Below, piece by piece: positions 26,208-34,299 of a DNA stretch of 64,000 nt (within the stretch, counting starts at the first letter, position 1; every line of letters begins with the position of its first letter). Origin of the DNA: an uncultured Candidatus Poseidoniales archaeon. GTDB taxonomy: Archaea; Thermoplasmatota; Poseidoniia; Poseidoniales; Poseidoniaceae. The translations under genes and the position numbers were made by a program. Location: contig CAJJAP010000007.1 of the NCBI GenBank assembly GCA_905182185.1, forward strand, positions 122,524 to 186,523, read 5' to 3'. The notes below the pieces were generated by a model. That model saw only the letters and a program-made list of their open reading frames with translations. It was not told where the DNA came from and searched no databases.

Positions 26208-26381
26208 TTGCCGAAAAAAGGCATTACTGCGCTGTATAGGGACCGCAGTACCCCTCTCCGCTAGCGAAATTGACATAATGTGGCGCAGCACCACGGTTTC
26301 AAAAACAACTAATTGGAGCAACTAAGATTGTAAAATAAAACCCCATGTGGTTGAATTAAGAAAAGTAACAAAATACTAAGA

Positions 26382-26624
26382 TTATAATTCTGCGCCTGCT
26401 AGAGTTTTGGTATCTATAACCCCTGGAACTTGTCGAATGGTTTCTACGACCGCCTTTGCGATTATAGCCAAACTATCTGCCTCTAACTTGACGATTAAAT
26501 CATGATCACCGAACAATAATGTTGCATCTACGACATACTGTAAATCCTTTACTGCCAAGTAAGCTTGGTGCTCTTTACCTGGTGCAACATTGATGAGAAC
26601 ATATCCGACTGCCATTTGACTCAT
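26382..26624 (-). CDS. Lrp/AsnC-type RAM (ligand-binding) domain protein without a DNA-binding domain
   Basis: This 80-residue protein is a stand-alone RAM/AsnC effector domain: VGYVLINVAPGKEHQAYLAVKDL, then VVDATLLFGDHDLIVKLEADSL and TIRQVPGVIDTKTL are the characteristic strands and helices. There is no helix-turn-helix. Such single-domain proteins dimerise or form octamers and bind amino acids, and may modulate full-length Lrp regulators. Either ATG at 26624 or 26615 is possible; neither has a clear ribosome site. A separate MC1 gene lies 222 bp away on the same strand. Confidence 0.87.
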   Translation of the reverse strand: MSQMAVGYVLINVAPGKEHQAYLAVKDLQYVVDATLLFGDHDLIVKLEADSLAIIAKAVVETIRQVPGVIDTKTLAGAEL

Positions 26625-26675
26625 ACTAGACCAACAGCAGGGAGAACATGAAGACTTCTGTCTATTGCTCCATAA

Positions 26676-29600
26676 TCACAACATTTCTTGTGATTCAATA
26701 ATCTCTAATTGTTCTCTGCTGAATTGTTGCCATTGGTCTTCGACCCATCCCTCTGGAATTGAACCCTCTAACCATTCAGAATACACCTCTACTGTCCAAC
26801 CATCAGGTAATTCAAGTTCACCAGCTTGTAGGTGGTGTAGTAGTTCTTCATCTTCCGACTGACCCTCAAATAACTCATCGACATCAGACTCAGGAATTTC
26901 CACAACCGATTTTTCAGATTGTTGGTTTTCATCTAATGCACCCCAATCAATTTCCTCATTTGTTGTATCTTTCTCCTTATTGAAGAATAATAGCAGAGAC
27001 ACTATCAGTGTAATTATTACGATTAAGATTACCAAGTATAATGAAAATGGTTCTTCTACGGAATCACTTTGGTTTTGATTCGGATGGATATCATCACTGC
27101 AATTTAGGCATGGAATAGGTGCTAAAATACTTATTTCGATTGTCAGATTATCATAACCACCATTGGAATCTACACAGGAGTAAGATACATTGAGCGATTG
27201 GTTTGCCAACCCAATAGGGACTGGATATACAAATTCATCACCATAATCATCTAGTGGATAACCCAAAAATAATGATTGGATAATTGCCAAACTTTGGTTG
27301 CCTTTTACCACATAGTAAAAACAGGTTACATCTGACAACCCGTCAGCATCGCTAACGGAACCATTGACATGGAGGTCTTCTCCTGCAGCAACCTCATCAT
27401 CACCAACTATCATAACAGACGGTGGTGAATGAATAAATTCAAGAGCGATTTGTCCGGAGTTAGATAAACCATCAATGGTTTTAACAGTGAATATCAATGT
27501 GCCACCATCGTCTGAAAATGATGAATCTAATTTGACTCTGAAATATATTACTTCGCCTTCAGCACTAGAATTAAGACAATTCTCATTTGGTTGAGTCCAA
27601 ACAGGCTGATCTATTAGAGGTGCAGGAACGCCCCAGTTCTCCTGATAGAGTGATGCTGTAACGGATTGTATTGGCCGTTGACTCTCCAAAACAAGAGTCA
27701 GGGTCGCTGTTTGGCCAAACATTAACTCTTCGATCGGGCCTGAACTATCACAAATGGAAGATTCAACTATATTCGGTAAAGTTAGAATTAAAGGAATATC
27801 AAATTGTTTGCTCTGACTTGCGCCATGTTTTCCAGTGATACTGGAATATACAATCAAATCTCCAGATTCTAATGGCACTTCTACAACTGGCAATTCTACA
27901 AGCATTGTATTGTCACCTTGTAGAATGTCAATCGGATAGGTTAGTGTTTCAGCACCTGGCCATGTAATGTCAAGGTCGCCGATGATTGGAGATAGTGGGT
28001 CATCGTCATCTGTAATGACTATCTTAACAAATTCACCGCCACCACCCAGAACTCTACTCAAAGTTTCACCTTCTGAATCAACTACAGAGATATCAATTTC
28101 AGGATCTCTATCGAAAACCTCAATTTGGCGATGATTCAATAGTTGACCATCAAACGAATATAGATAAAATGTCAAATCGGTTAACGGTTGGCCAATTTCC
28201 AAAGAATAATTACCGACATAACAATGATGATTGGCATCATTTTGAGATACGGATGTAAGGTTGCTCACAGTACCACTTGAGACTTGTATAGTGGGGATTT
28301 CCGATTCAACAAATAAATCTGCATCCAAGACACAACTGCGCAAAGTGATGTTCTCTCCGCGATAAATACCTTGTGCTGGGTGATTCGGAAGCGGAGTTGC
28401 TCCAACCCATTGCTCATCATCTACTCCATCTAAATGTGGTCCAAACCACATGGCACTAGCATTGACAACTTGACTTATGTTGTATTCGACCATTGTTGTG
28501 ACTTGTCCACTTTCATCTTCTGCAAATGCTTGTAATGCCAAGTATCCTAAATTAGAGCCTGTTGAAAGAATAATCGAGGTTTGCCATCTGTTCTGATCAA
28601 CTCTACCTGGGTTTTGCGAAACCCAATATCCGGTTTCATGGGTTATACCTTCCCCAATTACCAACCAACGGATTTCAACTGATGTGACATTGACATCATC
28701 ACTTGCCGTTACAGTACAAATGAAATTGTCTCCACGTGAATATACTGTAGAATCGCAACTAATAGCATCTATTACTGGTGCGGCATTTACCCAAACTCGT
28801 AATTGCTTCATATTATTCAGCGTATTCCTTTCCGGATAATTAGAACTAATATTTTGATAAATAACCCTAATATCAGTCCAACCTGTGTTTTCTGGATAGT
28901 AGGTTAAATTAAGCAAAATACGCGAACCGGCTTCATCTCCTTTCGGCATAGTGAGATTATAGGTTGAAAGAATATTATTACCTTGGACGTCCTGAATTAC
29001 CAATGTCCCATTGGCTTCTGACATCCCCCTATTTTCAACTGCGATTTGAATGATGGTCATCTCACCAAGACTAGCATTGTTCATTTGTCTGGCATCTAAG
29101 ATTGACACATCGTGATAAATATCTGCATAAGCAGCCATCTTAGGGTCGCCAACTACAACTCCCATCCAACTGGTTAGACGATTGGCTGCTGCTTGTGATT
29201 CTGCTAGATTATAGCCCATTGCATAAGATGACAATAGGACAGATGGAGAACCTACTGCTGAAAGATATGGCTCGTAGACATAGCCTTTGACTCCACTTGC
29301 GCCATCTTCAAGAATATCTGCGACAAGTGATTGCCCGTATGTAGTCCCCCAATTGAAAGAGCGCCCACCTGTACTAACCGCAGTTTCTACAATTGAACCA
29401 TTGACCCAAGTCATGTGTGGTCTAATCACTCGCAATATAGTTGAATCGATGAATAAAGAGCCATCTGCCGATGTAGGGACAATATCCAATGAGATTTTGA
29501 TTCGTAATGATGTTGCATCGGAATGTGGTCTAAACCTCATTGATGCTGAATTCCAATTTGTAGTGAAATCTTTGTTCGAAGACGTGTTGGTATTGATCAA

Positions 29601-30470
29601 TGTACCATTTATATCCAAAGAAGATACTGCAATATTGTATTGTCCAAATACATCGCCAGTTCTTTTTCCATAACTGTATACTGACCATGCGTGATTAGTA
29701 AAATTGGAAGGAATATCATAAGTTGTTTCCAAATAAGCAACACCTTGTCCATTTCCGGAATATGCAGAACAGTTGTTGACAATATCTCGGTTCAGAGCAG
29801 TTACTGAACCATGGCTCAAGGAAGTATTCCAAATCATTAGATTGTCTATCATCCCCTCAAAATATGAATTATCTGCCCGATTAACCCCTAATTTGTATAA
29901 ATCAAAATTATTGACTGAACCATTTGGAAATACATTGCTATTTACTAAAACGCCATCCATGTATTGTCTCGTCTCTCCAGTATCATATACGGTTACTAAA
30001 TGAGTCCAATGTTGTGGAGTAACATCTCCAAACACCTTTGATTGATTGTTATGTAATTTCCATTGATTACTCGAAATCATATGTTGGAAGGATTGGTTAG
30101 AGCCTGCATTATCATCTATTGCGAAAGTTGCTGCATAGTTCGTTTGGTTGGAAACATTGGCCCATACCCATTGGCTAACAGTGAAATTACCAAGCCAGTC
30201 ATTTACATTGACTTTCGCATAATCATCAGTACCATCATACCACAAACAATTACCATCGATGCAATTTCTCCAATTGCTTGAATCCATGCCATATAACGAG
30301 AAATCGTTTCCATTAGGTACACTATCATTAGTTTGATTGCCTGAACCTTCTTCAAAGTCCCAGTGGTGAATTAGATTGTCTGACTGTGGTGTATAATCTC
30401 CAGCCACATAGAAAGCCGACGGAGGTATTGTAGATTTAGACACGTTTGGGCCTTGCCAAGATAATAGCAA
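26676..30470 (-). CDS. Giant surface protein, part 4: LamG domain, TIGR03790 C-terminal half, CARDB/Ig-like, TM, acidic tail
   Basis: This is the largest piece of a gene that runs 31995 to 26676 and is broken by three or more frame changes. From its start it has the end of a PA14 domain, a LamG/concanavalin-like domain (LIHHWDFEEGSGNQ, then FTVSQWVWANVS, QYMDGVLVNS), then the C-terminal half of a TIGR03790 domain (YGQSLVADILEDGASGVKGYVYEP; WMGVVVGDP). After that come a CARDB-like module (IAVENRGMSEANGTLVIQDV), several Ig-like modules with paired cysteines, a TM helix (LYLVILIVIITLIVSLLLFF) and an acidic cytoplasmic tail with a GWTVEVYSEWLEG motif. It is a probable large cell-surface adhesin or carbohydrate-binding enzyme. 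Confidence 0.75.
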   Translation of the reverse strand: MLLSWQGPNVSKSTIPPSAFYVAGDYTPQSDNLIHHWDFEEGSGNQTNDSVPNGNDFSLYGMDSSNWRNCIDGNCLWYDGTDDYAKVNVNDWLGNFTVSQWVWANVSNQTNYAATFAIDDNAGSNQSFQHMISSNQWKLHNNQSKVFGDVTPQHWTHLVTVYDTGETRQYMDGVLVNSNVFPNGSVNNFDLYKLGVNRADNSYFEGMIDNLMIWNTSLSHGSVTALNRDIVNNCSAYSGNGQGVAYLETTYDIPSNFTNHAWSVYSYGKRTGDVFGQYNIAVSSLDINGTLINTNTSSNKDFTTNWNSASMRFRPHSDATSLRIKISLDIVPTSADGSLFIDSTILRVIRPHMTWVNGSIVETAVSTGGRSFNWGTTYGQSLVADILEDGASGVKGYVYEPYLSAVGSPSVLLSSYAMGYNLAESQAAANRLTSWMGVVVGDPKMAAYADIYHDVSILDARQMNNASLGEMTIIQIAVENRGMSEANGTLVIQDVQGNNILSTYNLTMPKGDEAGSRILLNLTYYPENTGWTDIRVIYQNISSNYPERNTLNNMKQLRVWVNAAPVIDAISCDSTVYSRGDNFICTVTASDDVNVTSVEIRWLVIGEGITHETGYWVSQNPGRVDQNRWQTSIILSTGSNLGYLALQAFAEDESGQVTTMVEYNISQVVNASAMWFGPHLDGVDDEQWVGATPLPNHPAQGIYRGENITLRSCVLDADLFVESEIPTIQVSSGTVSNLTSVSQNDANHHCYVGNYSLEIGQPLTDLTFYLYSFDGQLLNHRQIEVFDRDPEIDISVVDSEGETLSRVLGGGGEFVKIVITDDDDPLSPIIGDLDITWPGAETLTYPIDILQGDNTMLVELPVVEVPLESGDLIVYSSITGKHGASQSKQFDIPLILTLPNIVESSICDSSGPIEELMFGQTATLTLVLESQRPIQSVTASLYQENWGVPAPLIDQPVWTQPNENCLNSSAEGEVIYFRVKLDSSFSDDGGTLIFTVKTIDGLSNSGQIALEFIHSPPSVMIVGDDEVAAGEDLHVNGSVSDADGLSDVTCFYYVVKGNQSLAIIQSLFLGYPLDDYGDEFVYPVPIGLANQSLNVSYSCVDSNGGYDNLTIEISILAPIPCLNCSDDIHPNQNQSDSVEEPFSLYLVILIVIITLIVSLLLFFNKEKDTTNEEIDWGALDENQQSEKSVVEIPESDVDELFEGQSEDEELLHHLQAGELELPDGWTVEVYSEWLEGSIPEGWVEDQWQQFSREQLEIIESQEML

Positions 30471-31099
30471 CCCATGAGGCCCTCCGCCTTGGAAAAATTC
30501 AATCCTGAAATCATGACTATCCTGCAGACAGATTCATTGCTGACTGAATTTTCCCTCATCCCGTGCGACCCATAATTCTGGATTGCGCTAACCCCGTCAA
30601 TCCACAATTCGGAACCATCATCGGAATTGAGGTACAGTGTCCAATTTCCGGTTTCTGGAATCTCGATTAACCCACTGAATCTCGCACCCCAATTATTCTT
30701 AAATCGGTCATCTAGACCAGAATATGGATTATTTGATGAAGAGTATGCTAGGCTAGTTTCAGTACGTATGTGGTCTGGCACTCTATCGATTAAATCTGGC
30801 ATCGTAGCTGTATTGAAACTGACACCTTCATTATCGAAATATTCAGCATAGATCCCAGGCAATGAATCACCAGATTCCTGTGTACATTCAGTTGAGATTT
30901 GTGCCTCTACTGCCCCATTTCCACCTTGCTTTGTACTATTCTGATAGCCCCAACTAAATTCATCACCTGTTGAGATAGGTTGGTGATGATGCGTTCCAAT
31001 ATCTGGACCCACTGGACCAAGATTCATCTGCAGTGTCAAATCCCCCATTGGGTAAGTAATTCTTATTCCAGTTGCCGTCATTACTGCCCCATGAAGCAT
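30371..31099 (-). CDS. Giant surface protein, part 3: PA14 domain (frameshift fragment)
   Basis: The coding stretch is about 30530-30980. It carries a PA14 carbohydrate-binding domain: PGIYAEYFDN, WGARFSGLIEIPETGNWTLYLNSDDGSELWIDG. The ends of the ORF are out of frame: before it the 30963 ORF is correct up to ASSPT, and near 30510-30530 the frame changes again, since the other frame continues FRIEFFQGGGPHGLLLSWQG as PA14 domains do. It is not an independent gene; the start shown is an internal Met. It belongs with 31995-26676. Confidence 0.6.
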   Translation of the reverse strand: MLHGAVMTATGIRITYPMGDLTLQMNLGPVGPDIGTHHHQPISTGDEFSWGYQNSTKQGGNGAVEAQISTECTQESGDSLPGIYAEYFDNEGVSFNTATMPDLIDRVPDHIRTETSLAYSSSNNPYSGLDDRFKNNWGARFSGLIEIPETGNWTLYLNSDDGSELWIDGVSAIQNYGSHGMRENSVSNESVCRIVMISGLNFSKAEGLMGCYYLGKAQTCLNLQYLRRLSMWLEIIHHSQTI

Positions 31100-31538
31100 A
31101 ACCCATCACATTGCTAATATTGGTGATGAATTCTGTCTCTTCATCGAATATCACTGGAAGTCCTAAACTACCATTCAAGGTTGTATTTGCAGTATACAAG
31201 TCATCATTCCAATATTTATATCCAGAATCGTTTCGGTTAGTAGCCAAATCCAAAACAAATGTTCCTCTTTGGCCAAGTGAATTATTTGCTTTTTCTATTA
31301 AGCCAAGAGCGGTTTCAACTGTATATCCAGTTAGTCTGGTAACCAAATAAAACCCATATTCTTGCCTAGTAAAAACTTCCATCTCTTTTCCCGCCAATGG
31401 TCCATATTGGTGAGCACCCCACGAATCAGCCCCAATACTGCCATTATACTGGCCACCTAGCAAACTAAATTCTTGGTCAAAACTGGCTTTGTCAGCACCT
31501 CCATTAATGCGAAGGGGGATTCCTTTGGTTGTTACCAA
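30963..31538 (-). CDS. Giant surface protein, part 2: N-terminal half of TIGR03790 domain (frameshift fragment)
   Basis: The frame reads LVTTKGIPLRIN, then FYLVTRLTGYTVETALGLIEKA and RGTFVLDLATN, which are the central strands of the TIGR03790 secreted-protein family. Upstream in this frame GNSLNY precedes VTTKGIP, and the 31552-31995 ORF stops one codon after the same DNA point. The frame change is in GTCTCTAGGT, near 31560. The 3' end (after ASSPT) is again out of frame near 30975. It is part of a single gene with the flanking ORFs; the start shown is an internal Met. Confidence 0.62.
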   Translation of the reverse strand: MVTTKGIPLRINGGADKASFDQEFSLLGGQYNGSIGADSWGAHQYGPLAGKEMEVFTRQEYGFYLVTRLTGYTVETALGLIEKANNSLGQRGTFVLDLATNRNDSGYKYWNDDLYTANTTLNGSLGLPVIFDEETEFITNISNVMGYASWGSNDGNWNKNYLPNGGFDTADESWSSGSRYWNASSPTYLNR

Positions 31539-31551
31539 ATAATTGAGCGAA

Positions 31552-31995
31552 TTACCTAGAGACCTGATTGTTTAACATTTCAAAGAATGGTAGCATGAAA
31601 TAACTTTCAAATTGTTCTCGATTAATCGTTTCACCCGTTGGAGTATCGCTATCATTGAAGATAAAGACTCTATCAGTAGAAATATTTCTTGCGTTAACAA
31701 AGGCCCAGCCGATTGTTTTGCTAGCCTCAGATTTATTATTTATCAAAACACCAACATCAGAATAATCTATCACCGTCAGTAAATCAAACCCAGAGGAAAT
31801 AGCAATGTTTTGCCATGGCGTTTGATTCCAAATATCGCTACCAGTACTAGCATGAAACCCGCTAAATACTTTCTTTAGAGTCCAGGGGTTTTCTTCAGTT
31901 ACAATTTCTACCTTTTCGCTAACAACATTATCCAACACTGGCACCAGTACAGAATTCGCAATCAAAATGATTGCGAACAATATAGCACTGCGCAT
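31552..31995 (-). CDS. Giant surface protein, part 1: signal peptide and N-terminus (frameshift fragment)
   Basis: The chosen ATG at 31995 (MRSAILFAIILIANSVLV) starts a clear signal peptide; the track start is a GTG nine bases upstream whose GTGAG probably serves as ribosome site. The sequence after it (FDLLTVIDYSDVGVLINNKS, FVNARNISTDRVFIF, TINREQFESYF) fits the N-terminal part of the TIGR03790 domain, including the SxxxADyY-like start and the FxxxI...L region. It ends early at TAGGTAA where a one-base change would carry it into the next ORF. Together these pieces would code for about 1750 residues. Confidence 0.65.
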   Translation of the reverse strand: MRSAILFAIILIANSVLVPVLDNVVSEKVEIVTEENPWTLKKVFSGFHASTGSDIWNQTPWQNIAISSGFDLLTVIDYSDVGVLINNKSEASKTIGWAFVNARNISTDRVFIFNDSDTPTGETINREQFESYFMLPFFEMLNNQVSR

Positions 31996-32004
31996 TAGAC
32001 TCAC

Positions 32005-32163
32005 ATTTATCGGATGTATTTCATTGGTTTAGCCCTATCGGGCAAAGGATTGTAAAAAAGGACTCTCGGCGTAAGATTTAATTGATGAAAAACAGCGATA
32101 TTGTGTTGATTAATTCATTATATTGCGAACTTAATATGTAGGGATGCCTCTCCTGCTTGAACC
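32005..32163. promoter_or_regulatory. Divergent promoter region between the giant surface protein and the macro-domain gene
   Basis: This gap holds a GCCC-TATC-GGGC hairpin near 32032 and a plus-strand ACTTAATATG box at about 32129, some 30 bases before the macro-domain ATG. That distance predicts a nearly leaderless transcript for the macro-domain/dacZ operon. The minus-strand promoter of the surface protein must share the same gap. Confidence 0.4.
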
Positions 32164-32790
32164 ATGGCAGAACTGTATATGTCCAGAACCTGCAAATGGG
32201 GAATTCTGAAAGTCGTTGGTGGCGAGGTGTGGAATTACACTGCTGATGCACTTATCACTCCTGCAAATAACCGGTTATCTGGACGTGAAGGAATGGATGC
32301 TTTGATTCATGCAAAAGCAGGGCAAGATTTAACCGATTTTACCCGTGATATTTGTTTAGAGAAGAGGAAAACCAACGAACCACCATGTGTTGTTACCCAA
32401 AATGTTGTTTCAGAACCATACGGTTTATCTGCTAATTATAAGCATATTATTCACGTCGTTGGCCCAGATTGCAGAAGACCGAATCAAGATGAGTCCCGAA
32501 GAGAACTTCTCCCAGAGACTTATGTCAACTTATTCATCACTCTAAAGGAAATGAAATCGATCAAGTCAATCGTATCACCTCCTGTCTCAATGGGAATCTT
32601 CTCATACCCTCACCGAGAAGGTGCGCGTAAAACACTAGAGATGATACTGAATGCATTAGATGGTGAAGAAGATCCTGGTTTTAATGAATTTACTCTCGTT
32701 GTTAAAGAAAAGAATTTTATCAATAATTTGCGTACTGTATATCGTGAAGGCGAAGACCAAATGCCAGGAATAGATACAACCAGCGAATGA
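32164..32790 (+). CDS. Macro domain protein (ADP-ribose-type ligand binding)
   Basis: Macro domains bind ADP-ribose and related nucleotides and may remove them from proteins or nucleic acids. Signature elements: GEVWNYTADALITPANNRLSG (binding-loop Asn-Asn motif PANN), MDALIHAKAGQDL, then KHIIHVVGPDC and a phosphate-loop-like PPVSMGIFSYPHREGA. The protein has 208 residues with a short C-terminal extension. ATG codons at 32164 and 32179 are both possible; the TATA position favours 32164. The gene is nine bases upstream of dacZ, an arrangement that suggests one nucleotide-signal operon. A hydrolase role is possible but not shown. Confidence 0.88.
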   Translation: MAELYMSRTCKWGILKVVGGEVWNYTADALITPANNRLSGREGMDALIHAKAGQDLTDFTRDICLEKRKTNEPPCVVTQNVVSEPYGLSANYKHIIHVVGPDCRRPNQDESRRELLPETYVNLFITLKEMKSIKSIVSPPVSMGIFSYPHREGARKTLEMILNALDGEEDPGFNEFTLVVKEKNFINNLRTVYREGEDQMPGIDTTSE

Positions 32791-32799
32791 GGGTTGTTG

Positions 32800-33648
32800 A
32801 TGGTCGACCTCCCCTCTTTGGTCAAAAGTACCCTCGAAGGTGATAAACGTAGTTTTGATGCTGTCATGATGGTGACCGCTAGTGCTCGTAAAGCCAAAAG
32901 CGTCGTTGAAGTATTGCCAAAGGAATTACCATTGACCGTATTGACCAACCAATCAAAAATTAAAAAAACCCTTACTGAGGCAGGGATTGAAACGACGAAA
33001 ATGGAAGAAAACCTTTCGGCTCAAGGACTGGGTGTGTTGAATCATGTTCACGATTTGATTTTACAAGGCATGGGAGAAGGTCGAATCTCGAGAGGCGAGA
33101 GATTGTTAGTAGTACTAGCAGAACCTATTGAGGGAGTTATCGTAATCGACACAAATGTTCTCAGCACCAACAGATTTGCTAATATCTCTCACGAATTTAA
33201 CATTGAACTGGCTATTTTGACCAAATTGATGGAGTTGGCAAGACATATTGGAAGTCGTGGTAGGGAAGGTCATTCGGTTGGAGCATTATTCGCAATTGGA
33301 CCTTTACCAGCGTTGAGAAAGTATTCCACTGCTTTAGTTCTAAACCCATTCAAAGGACATTCTACTGAAAAGAGATATATTGGAGATTACGCAAACCATG
33401 AGTCAATGGCTGAATTCGCTTGGTTAGATGGTGCTATTCTATTTAATAAAGAAGGGATTGCAAGTGATGCTGGAAGATATATCCAAGTTCCTGCAGGAGT
33501 TGTACCAAAACCTGGTGAAGGAGGGCGGCATCTCGCTGCTAGGGCTATTTCTCAACTAGCAGAATGTATTGCGATATGTGTTTCTTCAAATGGTTCAATC
33601 ACATTATATGCTAATGGAAAAGACCGTTACAAAGTAAAATTGAGTTGA
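32800..33648 (+). CDS. dacZ: Diadenylate cyclase, DacZ type (c-di-AMP synthase)
   Basis: This is a predicted enzyme joining two ATP into cyclic di-AMP, an osmotic and potassium signal in archaea. The C-terminal DAC (DisA_N) domain shows the catalytic DGA motif in WLDGAILFNKEGIASDAGRY and the ATP-contacting RH in GGRHLAARAISQ. The first 150 residues form the separate alpha/beta domain typical of euryarchaeal DacZ. The motif reads RHLAA where bacterial enzymes have RHRAA; the R and H are kept. The start at ATG 32800 follows GAGGG; the track start at 32794 is a TTG. It is probably co-transcribed with the macro-domain gene. Confidence 0.93.
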   Translation: MVDLPSLVKSTLEGDKRSFDAVMMVTASARKAKSVVEVLPKELPLTVLTNQSKIKKTLTEAGIETTKMEENLSAQGLGVLNHVHDLILQGMGEGRISRGERLLVVLAEPIEGVIVIDTNVLSTNRFANISHEFNIELAILTKLMELARHIGSRGREGHSVGALFAIGPLPALRKYSTALVLNPFKGHSTEKRYIGDYANHESMAEFAWLDGAILFNKEGIASDAGRYIQVPAGVVPKPGEGGRHLAARAISQLAECIAICVSSNGSITLYANGKDRYKVKLS

Positions 33649-33651
33649 AGT

Positions 33652-34185
33652 TCAAACCTTAGTTCTTCCTTCCAGTAGTCTTTCGGCTGATGCGATTGCG
33701 ATCTTGGCCAATTCTAAATTGGTTAGACTTGATTGCAAGGATGCAGATTTAAGATTGCGCTCGATACTTAGTTTACTTCTTTTAATTGCAGCAATCCTTG
33801 CTGAATTCTCTTTGGGACGAATTGATTCTCCGCGCTGAGACATCAACCATTCTTCAAGGAGCGCTTTACCCCATTCAGGGGCTCTAAGTCTTGCTGAAAG
33901 TAACATTTCAGATTGCCGATGTCTAAATCGAACCAAACCCTCTTGGGTTCTGTGAACTTGAATTGAGCCAGGATTCCAACGATCAAGCGGTATATGTAAA
34001 TGCTCTTGGCAAATCAAATCACCATCATCATCAACTACAAAATCAACTATTACCACTCCTTGTGCTAATCTGAGGAATACTTGAGACATATCATCATCGG
34101 CGACCCATTCGGAAATCTCTTCAGGTGTTTGCCCCCAATTCTCCTCACACCAGACTTCGATTGCTGCCTTGTAAGATACCATCAT
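33652..34185 (-). CDS. Conserved-looking hypothetical protein, function unknown
   Basis: I do not recognise this 177-residue soluble protein. The N-terminal half looks like a mixed alpha/beta domain (VSYKAAIEVWCEENWG, VIVDFVVDDDGDLICQEHLHIPL) reminiscent of type III secretion-chaperone-like or YbjN-like folds, without motifs that would prove it. The C-terminal half is helical and basic (RIAAIKRSKLSIERNLKSA). It lies convergent to dacZ (3 bp gap) and divergent from the S2P protease gene. No signal peptide or TM is seen. Confidence 0.65.
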   Translation of the reverse strand: MMVSYKAAIEVWCEENWGQTPEEISEWVADDDMSQVFLRLAQGVVIVDFVVDDDGDLICQEHLHIPLDRWNPGSIQVHRTQEGLVRFRHRQSEMLLSARLRAPEWGKALLEEWLMSQRGESIRPKENSARIAAIKRSKLSIERNLKSASLQSSLTNLELAKIAIASAERLLEGRTKV

Positions 34186-34299
34186 TTAGTGCTCAAGCCG
34201 AGTGCACATGAACTTTCCCACATTTTGTGATTGGTAATTAGAGAGTTATTCAATAGATTTGGTGTGAGCATTGAAGGAGGAAGAGGGTTTGGCAAGTCT

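Noticed and set aside
30371-31538. Programmed ribosomal frameshifting as cause of the split surface gene
   Set aside because: No slippery heptamer with a downstream structure is seen, and similar breaks occur in unrelated genes, which points to a technical cause.
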